This document shows positions 33,890-41,888 of a DNA stretch of 64,000 nucleotides, piece after piece. How positions within the stretch are numbered: the first letter of the stretch is position 1; each line of letters begins with the position of its first letter. The stretch comes from an uncultured Pelagibacteraceae bacterium (GTDB lineage: Bacteria; Pseudomonadota; Alphaproteobacteria; Pelagibacterales; Pelagibacteraceae), in the NCBI GenBank assembly GCA_902596925.1, contig CACJVT010000001.1, positions 1 to 64,000 of the forward strand, in the 5' to 3' direction. The notes beneath the pieces were generated by a model. It was not told the origin of the DNA. It saw only the letters and a list, made by a program, of their open reading frames with translations, and ran no database searches. The position numbers and the translations under genes were made by a program.

Positions 33890-34957
33890 ATGAAACCAAT
33901 TTTTATGACTTACACAAAAAAAGACCTGATCAACTTAGCTGTTTGTATGGTGTTAAGTGTATTAATAATACCGACATTTATTAAAACAGAATATTGGTAC
34001 ACCTCTATATTAATTCCTTGGCTTTGCTTGGCTTTAGCTACTATAGGACAACAAATTGTAATGGGTTACACAGGGCAATTAGCTTTGGGTGCTGCTGGAT
34101 TCATGGCTGCAGGTGCTTTTGCTATGTTTAACCTTATTTTACGAGTACCTGATCTTGGTTTCGTTGGATCACTAATAGTTTCGGGTTTAATTGCTGCAGC
34201 TTTTGGAATTTTGTTTGGTTTACCAAGTCTAAAAGTTAGAGGAATTTATCTTATGGTAGCAACACTAGCCTCACAGTTTTTTATTATATGGATGATAGAT
34301 AAATTTGGATGGTTTAAAAACTATGACTCATCAGGGATTATAACTGCACAAGACATAGTTATTTTAGGAAAACCATTTACAACACCATTAGCTATGTATT
34401 TTGTATGTTTAGCTGTTACCACAATTTTAACTTTATTAGCTATGAACATGGCAAGGGGAAGTACAGGCAGAAATTGGATGGCAGTTAGAGATATGGATAT
34501 TGCTGCTGAGTCCATGGGAGTTTCATTATTAAGAACTAAAGTTCAAGCATTTGCTATTAGTGCATTTTATTGTGGTGTAGCTGGAGCACTTTTTGCATTT
34601 TGTTATCTAAAATCTTTAGAGCCAGTTGCTTTTGATATTAAGTTATCTTTTAAAATCTTATTTATGTGCATTCTTGGCGGACTTGGGACTATTAATGGTG
34701 CTTTTATAGGAGCAGCATTTATTTTGCTTTTTCCAGTTCTTTTAAATGCTATAGGAAACAATGTATTTCACGGGGCTATTGATGCTACAATTATTTCATC
34801 AATTGAACAGGTAATATTTGGTCTCTTGATGATAATATTTATGATTTATGAACCTTTAGGAATGGCTAAGCTTTGGGAAAATCTTAAGCAAAGTATGAGA
34901 TCAAAATTATCTTCATCAGGTATTAAAGGTGTAAAATCTCCAGTACTAAAAAAGTGA
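33890..34957 (+). CDS. livM: HAAT-type ABC permease (LivM-like)
   Basis: 355-residue permease, shorter than the first system's 456-residue LivM and without its extra hydrophilic loop. Conserved blocks are ATIGQQIVMGYTGQLALGAA near 50-69, FGLPSLKVRGIYLMVATLAS near 107-126, RDMDIAAESMGVS near 203-215, and ILGGLGTINGAFIGAAF near 261-277. The last codons (ending VLKK) overlap the start of a 27-codon micro-ORF through GTGA, the same device used between livH and livM in the first operon. Confidence 0.9.
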   Translation: MKPIFMTYTKKDLINLAVCMVLSVLIIPTFIKTEYWYTSILIPWLCLALATIGQQIVMGYTGQLALGAAGFMAAGAFAMFNLILRVPDLGFVGSLIVSGLIAAAFGILFGLPSLKVRGIYLMVATLASQFFIIWMIDKFGWFKNYDSSGIITAQDIVILGKPFTTPLAMYFVCLAVTTILTLLAMNMARGSTGRNWMAVRDMDIAAESMGVSLLRTKVQAFAISAFYCGVAGALFAFCYLKSLEPVAFDIKLSFKILFMCILGGLGTINGAFIGAAFILLFPVLLNAIGNNVFHGAIDATIISSIEQVIFGLLMIIFMIYEPLGMAKLWENLKQSMRSKLSSSGIKGVKSPVLKK

Positions 34958-35037
34958 ACAAGAAGAAATTAATTATAGCTTTAGCAATAGGAATATTAAT
35001 AGGTCTACTTATTGAAAATAATTTTATAATTTCATAA
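34954..35037 (+). CDS. 27-residue membrane micro-protein behind the second livM
   Basis: GTG at 34954 overlaps the livM TGA (GTGA) and the frame ends with TAA at 35035-35037. The product begins with a basic MNKKK, then a hydrophobic run LIIALAIGILIGLLI of about 15 residues, and ends ENNFIIS: the plan of a single-pass membrane peptide with the N-terminus inside. The four-base overlap is how coupled genes are built in this genome. The first liv operon ends the same way (8070-8141). It is 4 bases before the end of the convergent HPP gene. Confidence 0.5.
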   Translation: MNKKKLIIALAIGILIGLLIENNFIIS

Positions 35038-35041
35038 AGAA

Positions 35042-35506
35042 TTATTTTTGGCTTGGATAAGATTTTTTCAAAATAAATTTGTTAACAATTATTGCAAAAA
35101 TAATAATTATAATTGATCCTGATATTACAGGACTTAGCAAGTAATCAAAAGAGACACTACCAATAATAACTATTATTGGATTACCACCTGCAGGTGGGTG
35201 AGTAACATTTAATGAGATCATTAATCCAACCCCAACTCCTACTGCTAATGGTATAGTCAAAAAGATTGGCAATGGAACAAAGTTTAAAAAAAGTAAACCT
35301 ACGATGGCGGTAACTAAATGACCAAAAAAAACATTTTTTGGTTGGGCAAATGGACTTTCAGGATATCCATAAATTAAAACCATAGATGATCCAAATGAGG
35401 CTAACAAAAAGATCCCAAATTCTGTTCTATAAGTTAGGAAAGTTAAAATTCCAATTGTAATTATTGAAAATAAACCAGCTAAAAGAGATTGTTTAAGATT
35501 ACCCAT
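35042..35506 (-). CDS. HPP-family integral membrane protein
   Basis: 154 residues with four to five hydrophobic segments and the eponymous HPP motif in LNVTHPPAGGNPIIVIIG near 99-116. Some HPP proteins of cyanobacteria and plastids transport nitrite; function in this lineage is not established. Other conserved parts are FLLASFGSSMVLIYGYPESP near 33-52, followed by the QPKNVFFGHL stretch. It lies 3 bases after the NifU-like gene on the same strand, and its end nearly touches the second liv operon. Confidence 0.87.
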   Translation of the reverse strand: MGNLKQSLLAGLFSIITIGILTFLTYRTEFGIFLLASFGSSMVLIYGYPESPFAQPKNVFFGHLVTAIVGLLFLNFVPLPIFLTIPLAVGVGVGLMISLNVTHPPAGGNPIIVIIGSVSFDYLLSPVISGSIIIIIFAIIVNKFILKKSYPSQK

Positions 35507-35509
35507 AAC

Positions 35510-35908
35510 TTAAGTTGATACTATCTTTTTTAAAGTTTTGAAAGGTAACAATATACAATCTTTTTTATTGATATTTTTCTTCTTAATCAATTTTTTCAAA
35601 GAATTCCATTTTTTATCTATAATTTTTACATCATCATTAAAATATAATTCAGCTTTGTCACATAAATCGTTAATTTTTTCTTTCTGGTTATTTATAGAAA
35701 TCTTCGATAATAAACTGGCTGATGCCTGGCAGTATACACAAGATTTACCTTGATACCCAAAGTCTAAAATTTTTTCGTTTTTTAATATAAGCTCTATTTG
35801 CATTTCATCCCCGCACACCGAATTTTTTAACTTTGAGATATGTGTCCGGTTCTCAATATTTCTATTGTTATCTGTGTTTGCAGCGATATTTAGCACTTCT
35901 AAATCCAT
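35510..35908 (-). CDS. NifU/SufU-like iron-sulfur scaffold protein
   Basis: 132 residues with a NifU_N-type core. Three candidate cluster-ligating cysteines are visible: C in NSVCGDEMQIEL near 32, C in GKSCVYCQASASLLS near 57-60 (two Cys), and the terminal C in KKDCILLPFKTLK near 118. The Asp in CGD and the SCxxCQAS arrangement are typical of SufU/IscU-like scaffolds. An N-terminal extension of about 20 residues is not conserved. It may assemble or transfer Fe-S clusters in the cytosol; not adjacent to suf genes here. Cotranscribed with the HPP gene. Confidence 0.82.
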   Translation of the reverse strand: MDLEVLNIAANTDNNRNIENRTHISKLKNSVCGDEMQIELILKNEKILDFGYQGKSCVYCQASASLLSKISINNQKEKINDLCDKAELYFNDDVKIIDKKWNSLKKLIKKKNINKKDCILLPFKTLKKIVST

Positions 35909-36052
35909 ATTAATTTTTTAATTACATGACAAATAAAAACCAATCAAGAATAGAAATAGGCTGAACACAACTTTAAATGGAAAAGTTAAATTTAATATTA
36001 AAGCTATCTCATTTTTGTTGTAGTTATAAATTTTTAGATTTAATCTTCCCAG

Positions 36053-36958
36053 ATGCTTGAATTAAAAAATCCAAAAATCGCAGTTCCAGTAGTTTTGTTT
36101 GCAGGAATTTTATGGTCTTTTGGTCCTCTTGTTGTGAGATATATGGATAATCCTAACCAAGTGCCATGGCAGTATATTTTTGGCAGAGGATTAACAATTT
36201 TTATTCTTTTAAATCTTTATCTTTATTTTGAAGAAGGGATTAAATTTTATAAAAATTATTTAAAAATGGGATACTCAGGCATTATTGGTGGAACTGGATT
36301 AGGAATTGCGATGATAAGTTTTATCTACTCAATTACTAATACATCAGCTGCAATCACTTTGCTTTGCTTGGCAGCAATGCCTTTTTTTACTGCACTTCTT
36401 GCTTTTTTATTTCTCAAAGAGAAGATTACATTAAATGTTTGGATATCTATTTTTATTGCAACTATTGGAATTATAATTATGGCGTTTGGAAGTACTGGAT
36501 CAAATTCTATTGTCGGTTTTATTTTTGGAATGCTTTCATCAATTGGATTTTCTATTTTTTCTGTAACTCTTAGGTGGAGAACACAAACTCCAAAGTTTAC
36601 AACTGTTGCTTTTTCAGGTTTTTTTTGTTTTGTTTTTGCAGCTATAATGCTTTTGAGCACTAAACAAGTGTTCTTTTCAACAAGCTATAATGGAGCATTA
36701 TTTTCCCTGCATGGATCATTAGTTTGTTTAGGGCTAATTTTATATTCTATTGGTTCGAAAGCTATTCCTGCTGCAGAATTAACATTATTATCATTAACTG
36801 AAGTTATAGGTGGAATTTTTTGGGTTTGGTTACCTATCTTAGGCATAAATGAGGTGCCTGATACTTACACTATAGTCGGAGGATTTTTTCTATTTATTTC
36901 ATTAATTTATTACAGTTTATTAATGCGTTGGAACAAAAGATTTATAGCTTTAAATTAA
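36053..36958 (+). CDS. EamA/DMT-family permease upstream of the amidinotransferase
   Basis: 301 residues, about ten hydrophobic helices in two EamA repeats. The opening IAVPVVLFAGILWSFGPLVV and middle TSAAITLLCLAAMPFFTALL with the downstream FLKEKIT are DMT-typical; the second repeat includes AAELTLLSLTEVIGGIFWVW. It is 9 bases ahead of the glycine amidinotransferase gene, hence probably cotranscribed and possibly transporting guanidinoacetate, arginine or a related compound (inference). Direction of transport cannot be determined. Confidence 0.85.
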   Translation: MLELKNPKIAVPVVLFAGILWSFGPLVVRYMDNPNQVPWQYIFGRGLTIFILLNLYLYFEEGIKFYKNYLKMGYSGIIGGTGLGIAMISFIYSITNTSAAITLLCLAAMPFFTALLAFLFLKEKITLNVWISIFIATIGIIIMAFGSTGSNSIVGFIFGMLSSIGFSIFSVTLRWRTQTPKFTTVAFSGFFCFVFAAIMLLSTKQVFFSTSYNGALFSLHGSLVCLGLILYSIGSKAIPAAELTLLSLTEVIGGIFWVWLPILGINEVPDTYTIVGGFFLFISLIYYSLLMRWNKRFIALN

Positions 36959-36967
36959 TCTAGAAAC

Positions 36968-38089
36968 ATGAGCAAAGATAAAGTTATTGTTAATAGCTGG
37001 AATGAATGGGATCCACTCAAGCATGTTATTGTTGGAAGAGCAGATGGTTGCTGTATACCAGCACCAGAACCTGCTTTAGATGCTAAAGTGCCTGAAGACT
37101 CAGATATGAAAGGTTCTCATGGGCCGCGTACTCAAGATACAGTTGATAAAGCAAATGAATTATTAAACAATTTTGCTTCAATGTTGGAAAAAAGAGGAAT
37201 TAAAGTTGATCGACCTGTTCCACTTAATCATAATCAAAAAATTTCTACTCCCGATTGGAAGGTTGATAGTATGTTTGGATGTATGCCAGCTAGAGATATT
37301 ATACTTACAGTTGGAAATGAAATGCTTGAAGCAACAATGAGCTATAGATGTAGATGGTTTGAATATCTAAATTATAGACCGCTGATTAAAAAATATTTTG
37401 AACTGGACAAGAATATGCGTCACGAAACTGCGCCAAAACCAAGATTAACAGACGCAGATTACCGTGAAGATTATTTGTCAGACAAGATTGGTATTCAAAA
37501 AAGACTTAAATGGACTGAAGAAAAATTTTTTGTAACAACAGAAGAGGAACCTTTATTTGATGCTGCAGATGTTTTGAGGTTTGGGAAGGACTTAATTGTA
37601 CAACATGGTTTTACAACAAATTTAAAAGGAATTGATTGGTTAAGAAGACATTTTAAAGATCATAGAGTTCATGCTGTTAATTTTCCAGGTGATCCATATC
37701 CAATTCATATTGATGCAACTTTTACACCCATTAAAGAAGGTTTAATTATAAATAATCCTCAAAGAAGACTACCAAAAGAACAAAGAAAATTATTTGAGGA
37801 CAATGGATGGAAAATAATTGATAGCGCTCAACCAGCACATAATGAACCACCACCACTTTGTTATTCATCAGTATGGTTATCTATGAATGTTTTAATTCTT
37901 GATCCAAAAACAGTTTGTGTTGAAAAAAGTGAAGTCTACCAAGCTGAACAATTAGATAAATTAGGAATGGAAGTTGTTCCTGTCGAATTAAGAGATGCTT
38001 ATGCCTTTGGTGGTGGTATTCATTGTTGTACAGCTGATGTTTATAGGGAGGGTGATTTAAAAGATTATTTTCCTATTCAGAAAAATTAA
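36968..38089 (+). CDS. Glycine amidinotransferase (AGAT-type)
   Basis: Amidinotransferase of the L-arginine:glycine type, 373 residues, expected to transfer the amidino group of arginine to an amine acceptor (glycine in AGAT, giving guanidinoacetate and ornithine). The catalytic residues line up: Asp in LFDAADVLRFG (D198/D201), His in PIHIDATFTPI (H247), and nucleophile Cys in GGGIHCCTADVYR (C353). The N-terminal VNSWNEWDPLKHVIVGRADG is the mitochondrial-AGAT-like opening. Acceptor specificity is not proven; scyllo-inosamine or other amines are alternatives. The stop interlocks with that of the convergent helical protein (TTAA). Confidence 0.9.
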   Translation: MSKDKVIVNSWNEWDPLKHVIVGRADGCCIPAPEPALDAKVPEDSDMKGSHGPRTQDTVDKANELLNNFASMLEKRGIKVDRPVPLNHNQKISTPDWKVDSMFGCMPARDIILTVGNEMLEATMSYRCRWFEYLNYRPLIKKYFELDKNMRHETAPKPRLTDADYREDYLSDKIGIQKRLKWTEEKFFVTTEEEPLFDAADVLRFGKDLIVQHGFTTNLKGIDWLRRHFKDHRVHAVNFPGDPYPIHIDATFTPIKEGLIINNPQRRLPKEQRKLFEDNGWKIIDSAQPAHNEPPPLCYSSVWLSMNVLILDPKTVCVEKSEVYQAEQLDKLGMEVVPVELRDAYAFGGGIHCCTADVYREGDLKDYFPIQKN

Positions 38090-38823
38090 TTTTCTTTTGT
38101 TACATCTACTTCAAATTTTTCTAATCCTGAGGAAAGATTTTTGTCAACAGGATTTTCAGTTTTTTCGAATGATTTAAGTTTTTCTAATTCTCTTTGTCTT
38201 AATCTCTCTTCTCTTAAATTTTCTCTATGTTCTTTTGCTTTTTGTTCTCTATCAAATTTTTCTTCCCATTCTTTTATTTTAATATACTCAAGTTCTTTTT
38301 GTTTTTCTTCTTCTTCTTTAATCATTTTTAAGGCTCTTTCTTTTCTTCTTTTCTCTTTAAGTTCAAAGTTTTTTTGTTCTTCTTCTCGAACCTTTAAATC
38401 AATATCTTTTCTATTTTGAGACTCTTCTCTTAATTTTAGTTCTTTCTCTTTAGCTCTTAATTCTTTACTTATAAGCACTAACTCTTCATCTTTTTTCATT
38501 AATCGAGTTGATTCTAACTTTTGAGCGTCCTCTTTAATCTTAATTTCTTTTTCTTTTAATCTTAATTCATCTTCATTAAATTTTAATTTATTGCTTTCTT
38601 TAATGAGTCTTTCTTCCCAAATTTTAAGATCTTTTCTCTCTTTAAGGATTTGATTTTTTTCTTGTAGTTTTTCTAATTTAATAGCTTTGATTTTATTAAG
38701 TTCTTTGTTTTTTTTGTAATTAGAAATTGCATTACTTAAAAAAGATTTAGTAGAAAAATTAGCAATCTTTGCGACCCCAACTTTTTTTTTTATTTTTTTT
38801 TGTTTAATTTTTTTCTTAGGCAT
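38086..38823 (-). CDS. Lys/Glu-rich long-helix protein of unknown function
   Basis: About 245 residues from ATG 38823; an upstream in-frame ATG at 38847 would add a poorly coding stretch. A basic start ([14 protein letters not shown]) leads to a long, proline-free, highly charged region of alternating acidic and basic residues (for example LKEKEIKIKEDAQKLES, RKERALKMIKEEEEKQKELE) from about 45 to 225, suggesting one continuous alpha-helix or coiled coil of about 27 nm. The short C-tail has EVDVTKEN. There is no signal or membrane segment. I do not recognise the family. Its mixed charge with i/i+4 pairs fits stable single alpha-helices. Confidence 0.65.
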   Translation of the reverse strand: MPKKKIKQKKIKKKVGVAKIANFSTKSFLSNAISNYKKNKELNKIKAIKLEKLQEKNQILKERKDLKIWEERLIKESNKLKFNEDELRLKEKEIKIKEDAQKLESTRLMKKDEELVLISKELRAKEKELKLREESQNRKDIDLKVREEEQKNFELKEKRRKERALKMIKEEEEKQKELEYIKIKEWEEKFDREQKAKEHRENLREERLRQRELEKLKSFEKTENPVDKNLSSGLEKFEVDVTKEN

Positions 38824-38931
38824 TTTTTTATTCGTGTATAAGAACAAATATTTTATATATTTTCAATATTTCAATTTTCGCATTAGCTCTTTAGTGCTTA
38901 TTTTGAGTTTCAACCTGTAAGTGATTAATAC

Positions 38932-38947
38932 TTGTTAAAAATAACAA
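38932..38947. promoter_or_regulatory. Inverted repeat upstream of cmk
   Basis: TTGTTA (38932-38937), four A, TAACAA (38942-38947): a perfect 6-bp inverted repeat, 50 bases before the cmk ATG and in the gap divergent from the helical-protein gene. It shares the half-site TTGTTA with the palindrome upstream of the binding-protein gene (9391-9404). Chance cannot be excluded. Confidence 0.2.
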
Positions 38948-38996
38948 AATTCATAATCTTTTTGCATAAATCGAACGTAAATATTATTAAAGTCGC

Positions 38997-39632
38997 ATGA
39001 AAAAATTTAAAAAATTAATAATTGCCTGTGACGGGGAGTCAGCAAGTGGAAAAAGTACTGCAGCAAAGCTCATCTCTAAAAAATATAAATTGTTACTTAT
39101 CAATTCAGGATTATTGTATAGATATGCAAGTAAAGAAATAATTAAAAATAATCCCAAAGATATTGTTAATTTCTTAAAAAAAAGATTTAAAAGTATTTCC
39201 TATAAAAAAATAGTTAAATTAAATTTACACTCACAACAAATTAGTAACCATGTTGCTATTTTAGCTAAAAATAGAAATATCCGGAAAATAATAAATACAT
39301 TTCAAAAGACATTGATCAAAAAAAATAAAAAGATTTGTATAGAGGGTAGGGATATAGCAAGTAAAATATTGGTTAAAAATCCAAAATACGACCTAGCTTT
39401 TTATTTCAAATGTAATTTAAGTGTTTCTAGTTACAGAAGATGGTTAGATTTAAAAAAAAAAGTGCCCTTAAAAGAAGTTAAAAAATCTTTAAAAACTAGA
39501 ACAAAAATGGATAAAACAAGAAAAAATAGTCCACTTGTTAAAGTCAAAGATGCAATTTTAATTAGAACTGACAAGCTTTCGAAAAGAGGTGTTTTAAAAA
39601 AAATGTCTAAATACATTGAAAACTTAAACTAA
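38997..39632 (+). CDS. cmk: Cytidylate kinase
   Basis: (d)CMP kinase of the P-loop NMP-kinase fold, making CDP/dCDP from CMP/dCMP and ATP. P-loop CDGESASGKST near residues 11-21; NSGLLYRYASKEI near 36-48; KICIEGRDIASKILV near 111-125; and the C-terminal RTKMDKTRKNSPLVKVKDAI near 167-186, close to the RDxxDxxRxxSPL pattern of the family. At 211 residues it is slightly short and very lysine-rich. In many alphaproteobacteria cmk sits next to rpsA, which is not the case here. A TTGTTA/TAACAA inverted repeat is 50 bases upstream. Confidence 0.88.
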   Translation: MKKFKKLIIACDGESASGKSTAAKLISKKYKLLLINSGLLYRYASKEIIKNNPKDIVNFLKKRFKSISYKKIVKLNLHSQQISNHVAILAKNRNIRKIINTFQKTLIKKNKKICIEGRDIASKILVKNPKYDLAFYFKCNLSVSSYRRWLDLKKKVPLKEVKKSLKTRTKMDKTRKNSPLVKVKDAILIRTDKLSKRGVLKKMSKYIENLN

Positions 39633-40969
39633 GTTTTCATTTCATCCTCCTCTTTTTTATATTTAACACCTTTTCTCTCTAATATTTCTTTTACCTTGTC
39701 TGAGTAGGGTTCCTCAATATGTTCCGTTGTTGGATTTAACTCTATTCCGGCTGGAGTAATTGTTTGCGGCATAGCAACAAATTGAGAATCAGGGTTATCA
39801 ACACTCTGTCTTACTTTCATTCGATAAATACCAAAAAAACCTATAATGCAATGAAAGAAAAATAAAAATACAAAAAATCCATTCGATCCAACTAAGTCCA
39901 TGAATATTGAGCACAAAAATGGCCCACTCATAGCACCTAATCCAAATGCAAATTGCAGTCCTGCACCAGCAGCAACAAATTTATCTTTTGATATGTAGTC
40001 ATTTGTATGAGCTAAAATTAATGAAAACATAGGCAAACTACAAAAAGAAAATAAAATAAAAAAAATATAAAACCATGTTTTGCTAGTTGCAAGGCTCCCA
40101 GGTAAATACATTTGTCTTGATACTAATATTGCAAAAATTGAAAATATTGCAGCACCAAATGTGCTACAAACAATAACTTTTCTTCTATCATACATATCGG
40201 ATATTTTTCCTATTGGAAATTGAGCTATTGCTCCTGAAACTGCTAAAAGGAAAGTCACAATTGAGATTTCTAGTATAGTAAAATTCATTGAGGTTGCATA
40301 AACAGCCAATAAAGTAAACAATGCAGATTGAATAGTCCCATAAAAAAGAGAACTTACCATACCAAATGGAGATGCATGATAAAGTTCTTTAAGTCTCATA
40401 GCTTTAATACTTTTAAAAGTAGGTGGTTTTTTTTTAGTTAGCAAAATAGGAATCAGAGCAGCTGAAGTAATTACAGAAACTAAAATAAATGGTTGAAAAT
40501 TTTTAGGACTACTAAAGTTAAGCAAGAACATTCCAATTCCCATTGTTCCATAAAGAACGACCATATAAACAGATAAAACGCTTCCTCTATTTTTGTTGCT
40601 TGATCTATCATTTAGCCAACTCTCTGCAACAGTGTAAATACAAACCATACTTATTCCAGTAAGTACTCTGAGTAAAAACCATATAAATGGATTTACTAAT
40701 ATTGAATGAATTAAAATTATCAATGATGCTAAAGAAGCAAATGCAGCAAAGACTCTTATATGCCCAACTCTGGAAATAATTTTTGGTATAGTTGCAGCTC
40801 CAATGAAATAACCAACAAAATATCCTGACATCATAAAGCCGGTAGAAGTAAGACTAAATTCTTCTTGAACAGCTCTAACTCCAAGTAAAGATCCTTGAAA
40901 GCCATAGGCCATCATTATGCATCCCATGCCCAAAAATAGAGCCCACGAATTTTTTAAAACTTTATCCAT
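39629..40969 (-). CDS. MFS transporter (YcaD-like)
   Basis: 446 residues, twelve hydrophobic helices, major facilitator superfamily. First helices MGCIMMAYGFQGSLLGVRAV and FSLTSTGFMMSGYFVGYFIG, the inter-domain segment GKISDMYDRRKVIV with the MFS RxxxDRxGRR-like turn near 255-268, and a hydrophilic C-terminal tail of about 55 residues (VPQTITPAGIELNPTT area) resemble YcaD/UMF-type transporters of unknown substrate. The stop codon interlocks with the cmk stop (CTAA). The next upstream gene on minus is a DMT permease 58 bases away. Confidence 0.82.
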   Translation of the reverse strand: MDKVLKNSWALFLGMGCIMMAYGFQGSLLGVRAVQEEFSLTSTGFMMSGYFVGYFIGAATIPKIISRVGHIRVFAAFASLASLIILIHSILVNPFIWFLLRVLTGISMVCIYTVAESWLNDRSSNKNRGSVLSVYMVVLYGTMGIGMFLLNFSSPKNFQPFILVSVITSAALIPILLTKKKPPTFKSIKAMRLKELYHASPFGMVSSLFYGTIQSALFTLLAVYATSMNFTILEISIVTFLLAVSGAIAQFPIGKISDMYDRRKVIVCSTFGAAIFSIFAILVSRQMYLPGSLATSKTWFYIFFILFSFCSLPMFSLILAHTNDYISKDKFVAAGAGLQFAFGLGAMSGPFLCSIFMDLVGSNGFFVFLFFFHCIIGFFGIYRMKVRQSVDNPDSQFVAMPQTITPAGIELNPTTEHIEEPYSDKVKEILERKGVKYKKEEDEMKT

Positions 40970-41027
40970 AAAAATAGCCGTAAATATTCGCGATGTATTA
41001 TTAAATCAAGTCTTAATTGTGACAAGC

Positions 41028-41888
41028 TTAAGAATTTTTAAGCTTTAAAAATGAGTGAATTGCAATGGTAGCTATAATAACAATCCCACCATAAAGAGTT
41101 TCAATACTTGGTTGTTCTTTAATAATCAACCAAACCCAAATAGGACCTATTATGGTTTCTAGTAAAAAAAACAAGTTAACCTCTGCAGCCGGGATAAACC
41201 TTGGAGCAATAGTCACTAAAACAAAAGGTATAGCAACACACAAAATGCACATTAAAGGGACTATAATCAGGTCTTTTTCTAAAAGAGCAAAACTTTCAAT
41301 AAAGAATAAAGCGAAAGTAGCAACAAACAGTTTGCCTACTACAGCTGCTGGGACTAAATTTTTGGATTTTGCAGATCTGATTGTTATAGCACCTACGGCA
41401 AGACCAATAGCAGTGATAAATCCAAGAATATCTCCATAAAAGTTACCTAATTTTAGAGAGTCAAAAAAAATATAGATAATTGCAAAAAAAGTAACAATTA
41501 TTGAAATCCAAGTTTTTTTATCAGGGGGTTCTTTTAAAACGATGGCCCCAAGTATTGCTGATAGCATTGGCGCGGTTGCTATCATTACTAAAGTATTTGC
41601 AACATTTGTATTTTGAATAGAGACTACAAATGTAATGTTTGTGATACTAAAAGTAGCTACATAAATTATACCATGATAACCACTTATAAAAAGTAGTTTA
41701 AAAAAATTTAATTTATAAATTAATAGCATTCCAAAAAAAACTGTTAAGAATGGAATTATTCCGCGATAAAAAACAAGACCCCAAGTGTCGATATTAGAAA
41801 GCCTGATAAATAAAGAGTCAGGCGTAATAAACATTACAGCTACGAAAGCAAGCAACGATCCTTTCTGCTGGTCTGTTAAATTTTTCAT
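41028..41888 (-). CDS. EamA/DMT-family permease linked to gshAB
   Basis: About 286 residues from ATG 41888, which forms an ATGA overlap with the gshB stop; a longer start at 41906 would overlap gshB by 22 bases. Ten hydrophobic helices, two EamA repeats: FVAVMFITPDSLFIRLSNID at the beginning, NTNVANTLVMIATAPMLSAI near 95-114, and PAAEVNLFFLLETIIGPIWV in the second. Translational coupling to glutathione synthetase suggests handling of glutathione or a precursor (inference). Substrate and direction are unknown. Confidence 0.85.
   Translation of the reverse strand: MKNLTDQQKGSLLAFVAVMFITPDSLFIRLSNIDTWGLVFYRGIIPFLTVFFGMLLIYKLNFFKLLFISGYHGIIYVATFSITNITFVVSIQNTNVANTLVMIATAPMLSAILGAIVLKEPPDKKTWISIIVTFFAIIYIFFDSLKLGNFYGDILGFITAIGLAVGAITIRSAKSKNLVPAAVVGKLFVATFALFFIESFALLEKDLIIVPLMCILCVAIPFVLVTIAPRFIPAAEVNLFFLLETIIGPIWVWLIIKEQPSIETLYGGIVIIATIAIHSFLKLKNS

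Noticed and set aside
36325-36660. 111-codon open frame on minus inside the DMT permease gene
   Set aside because: It mirrors a hydrophobic coding strand, has no family pattern or ribosome site, and the plus-strand gene is clear.
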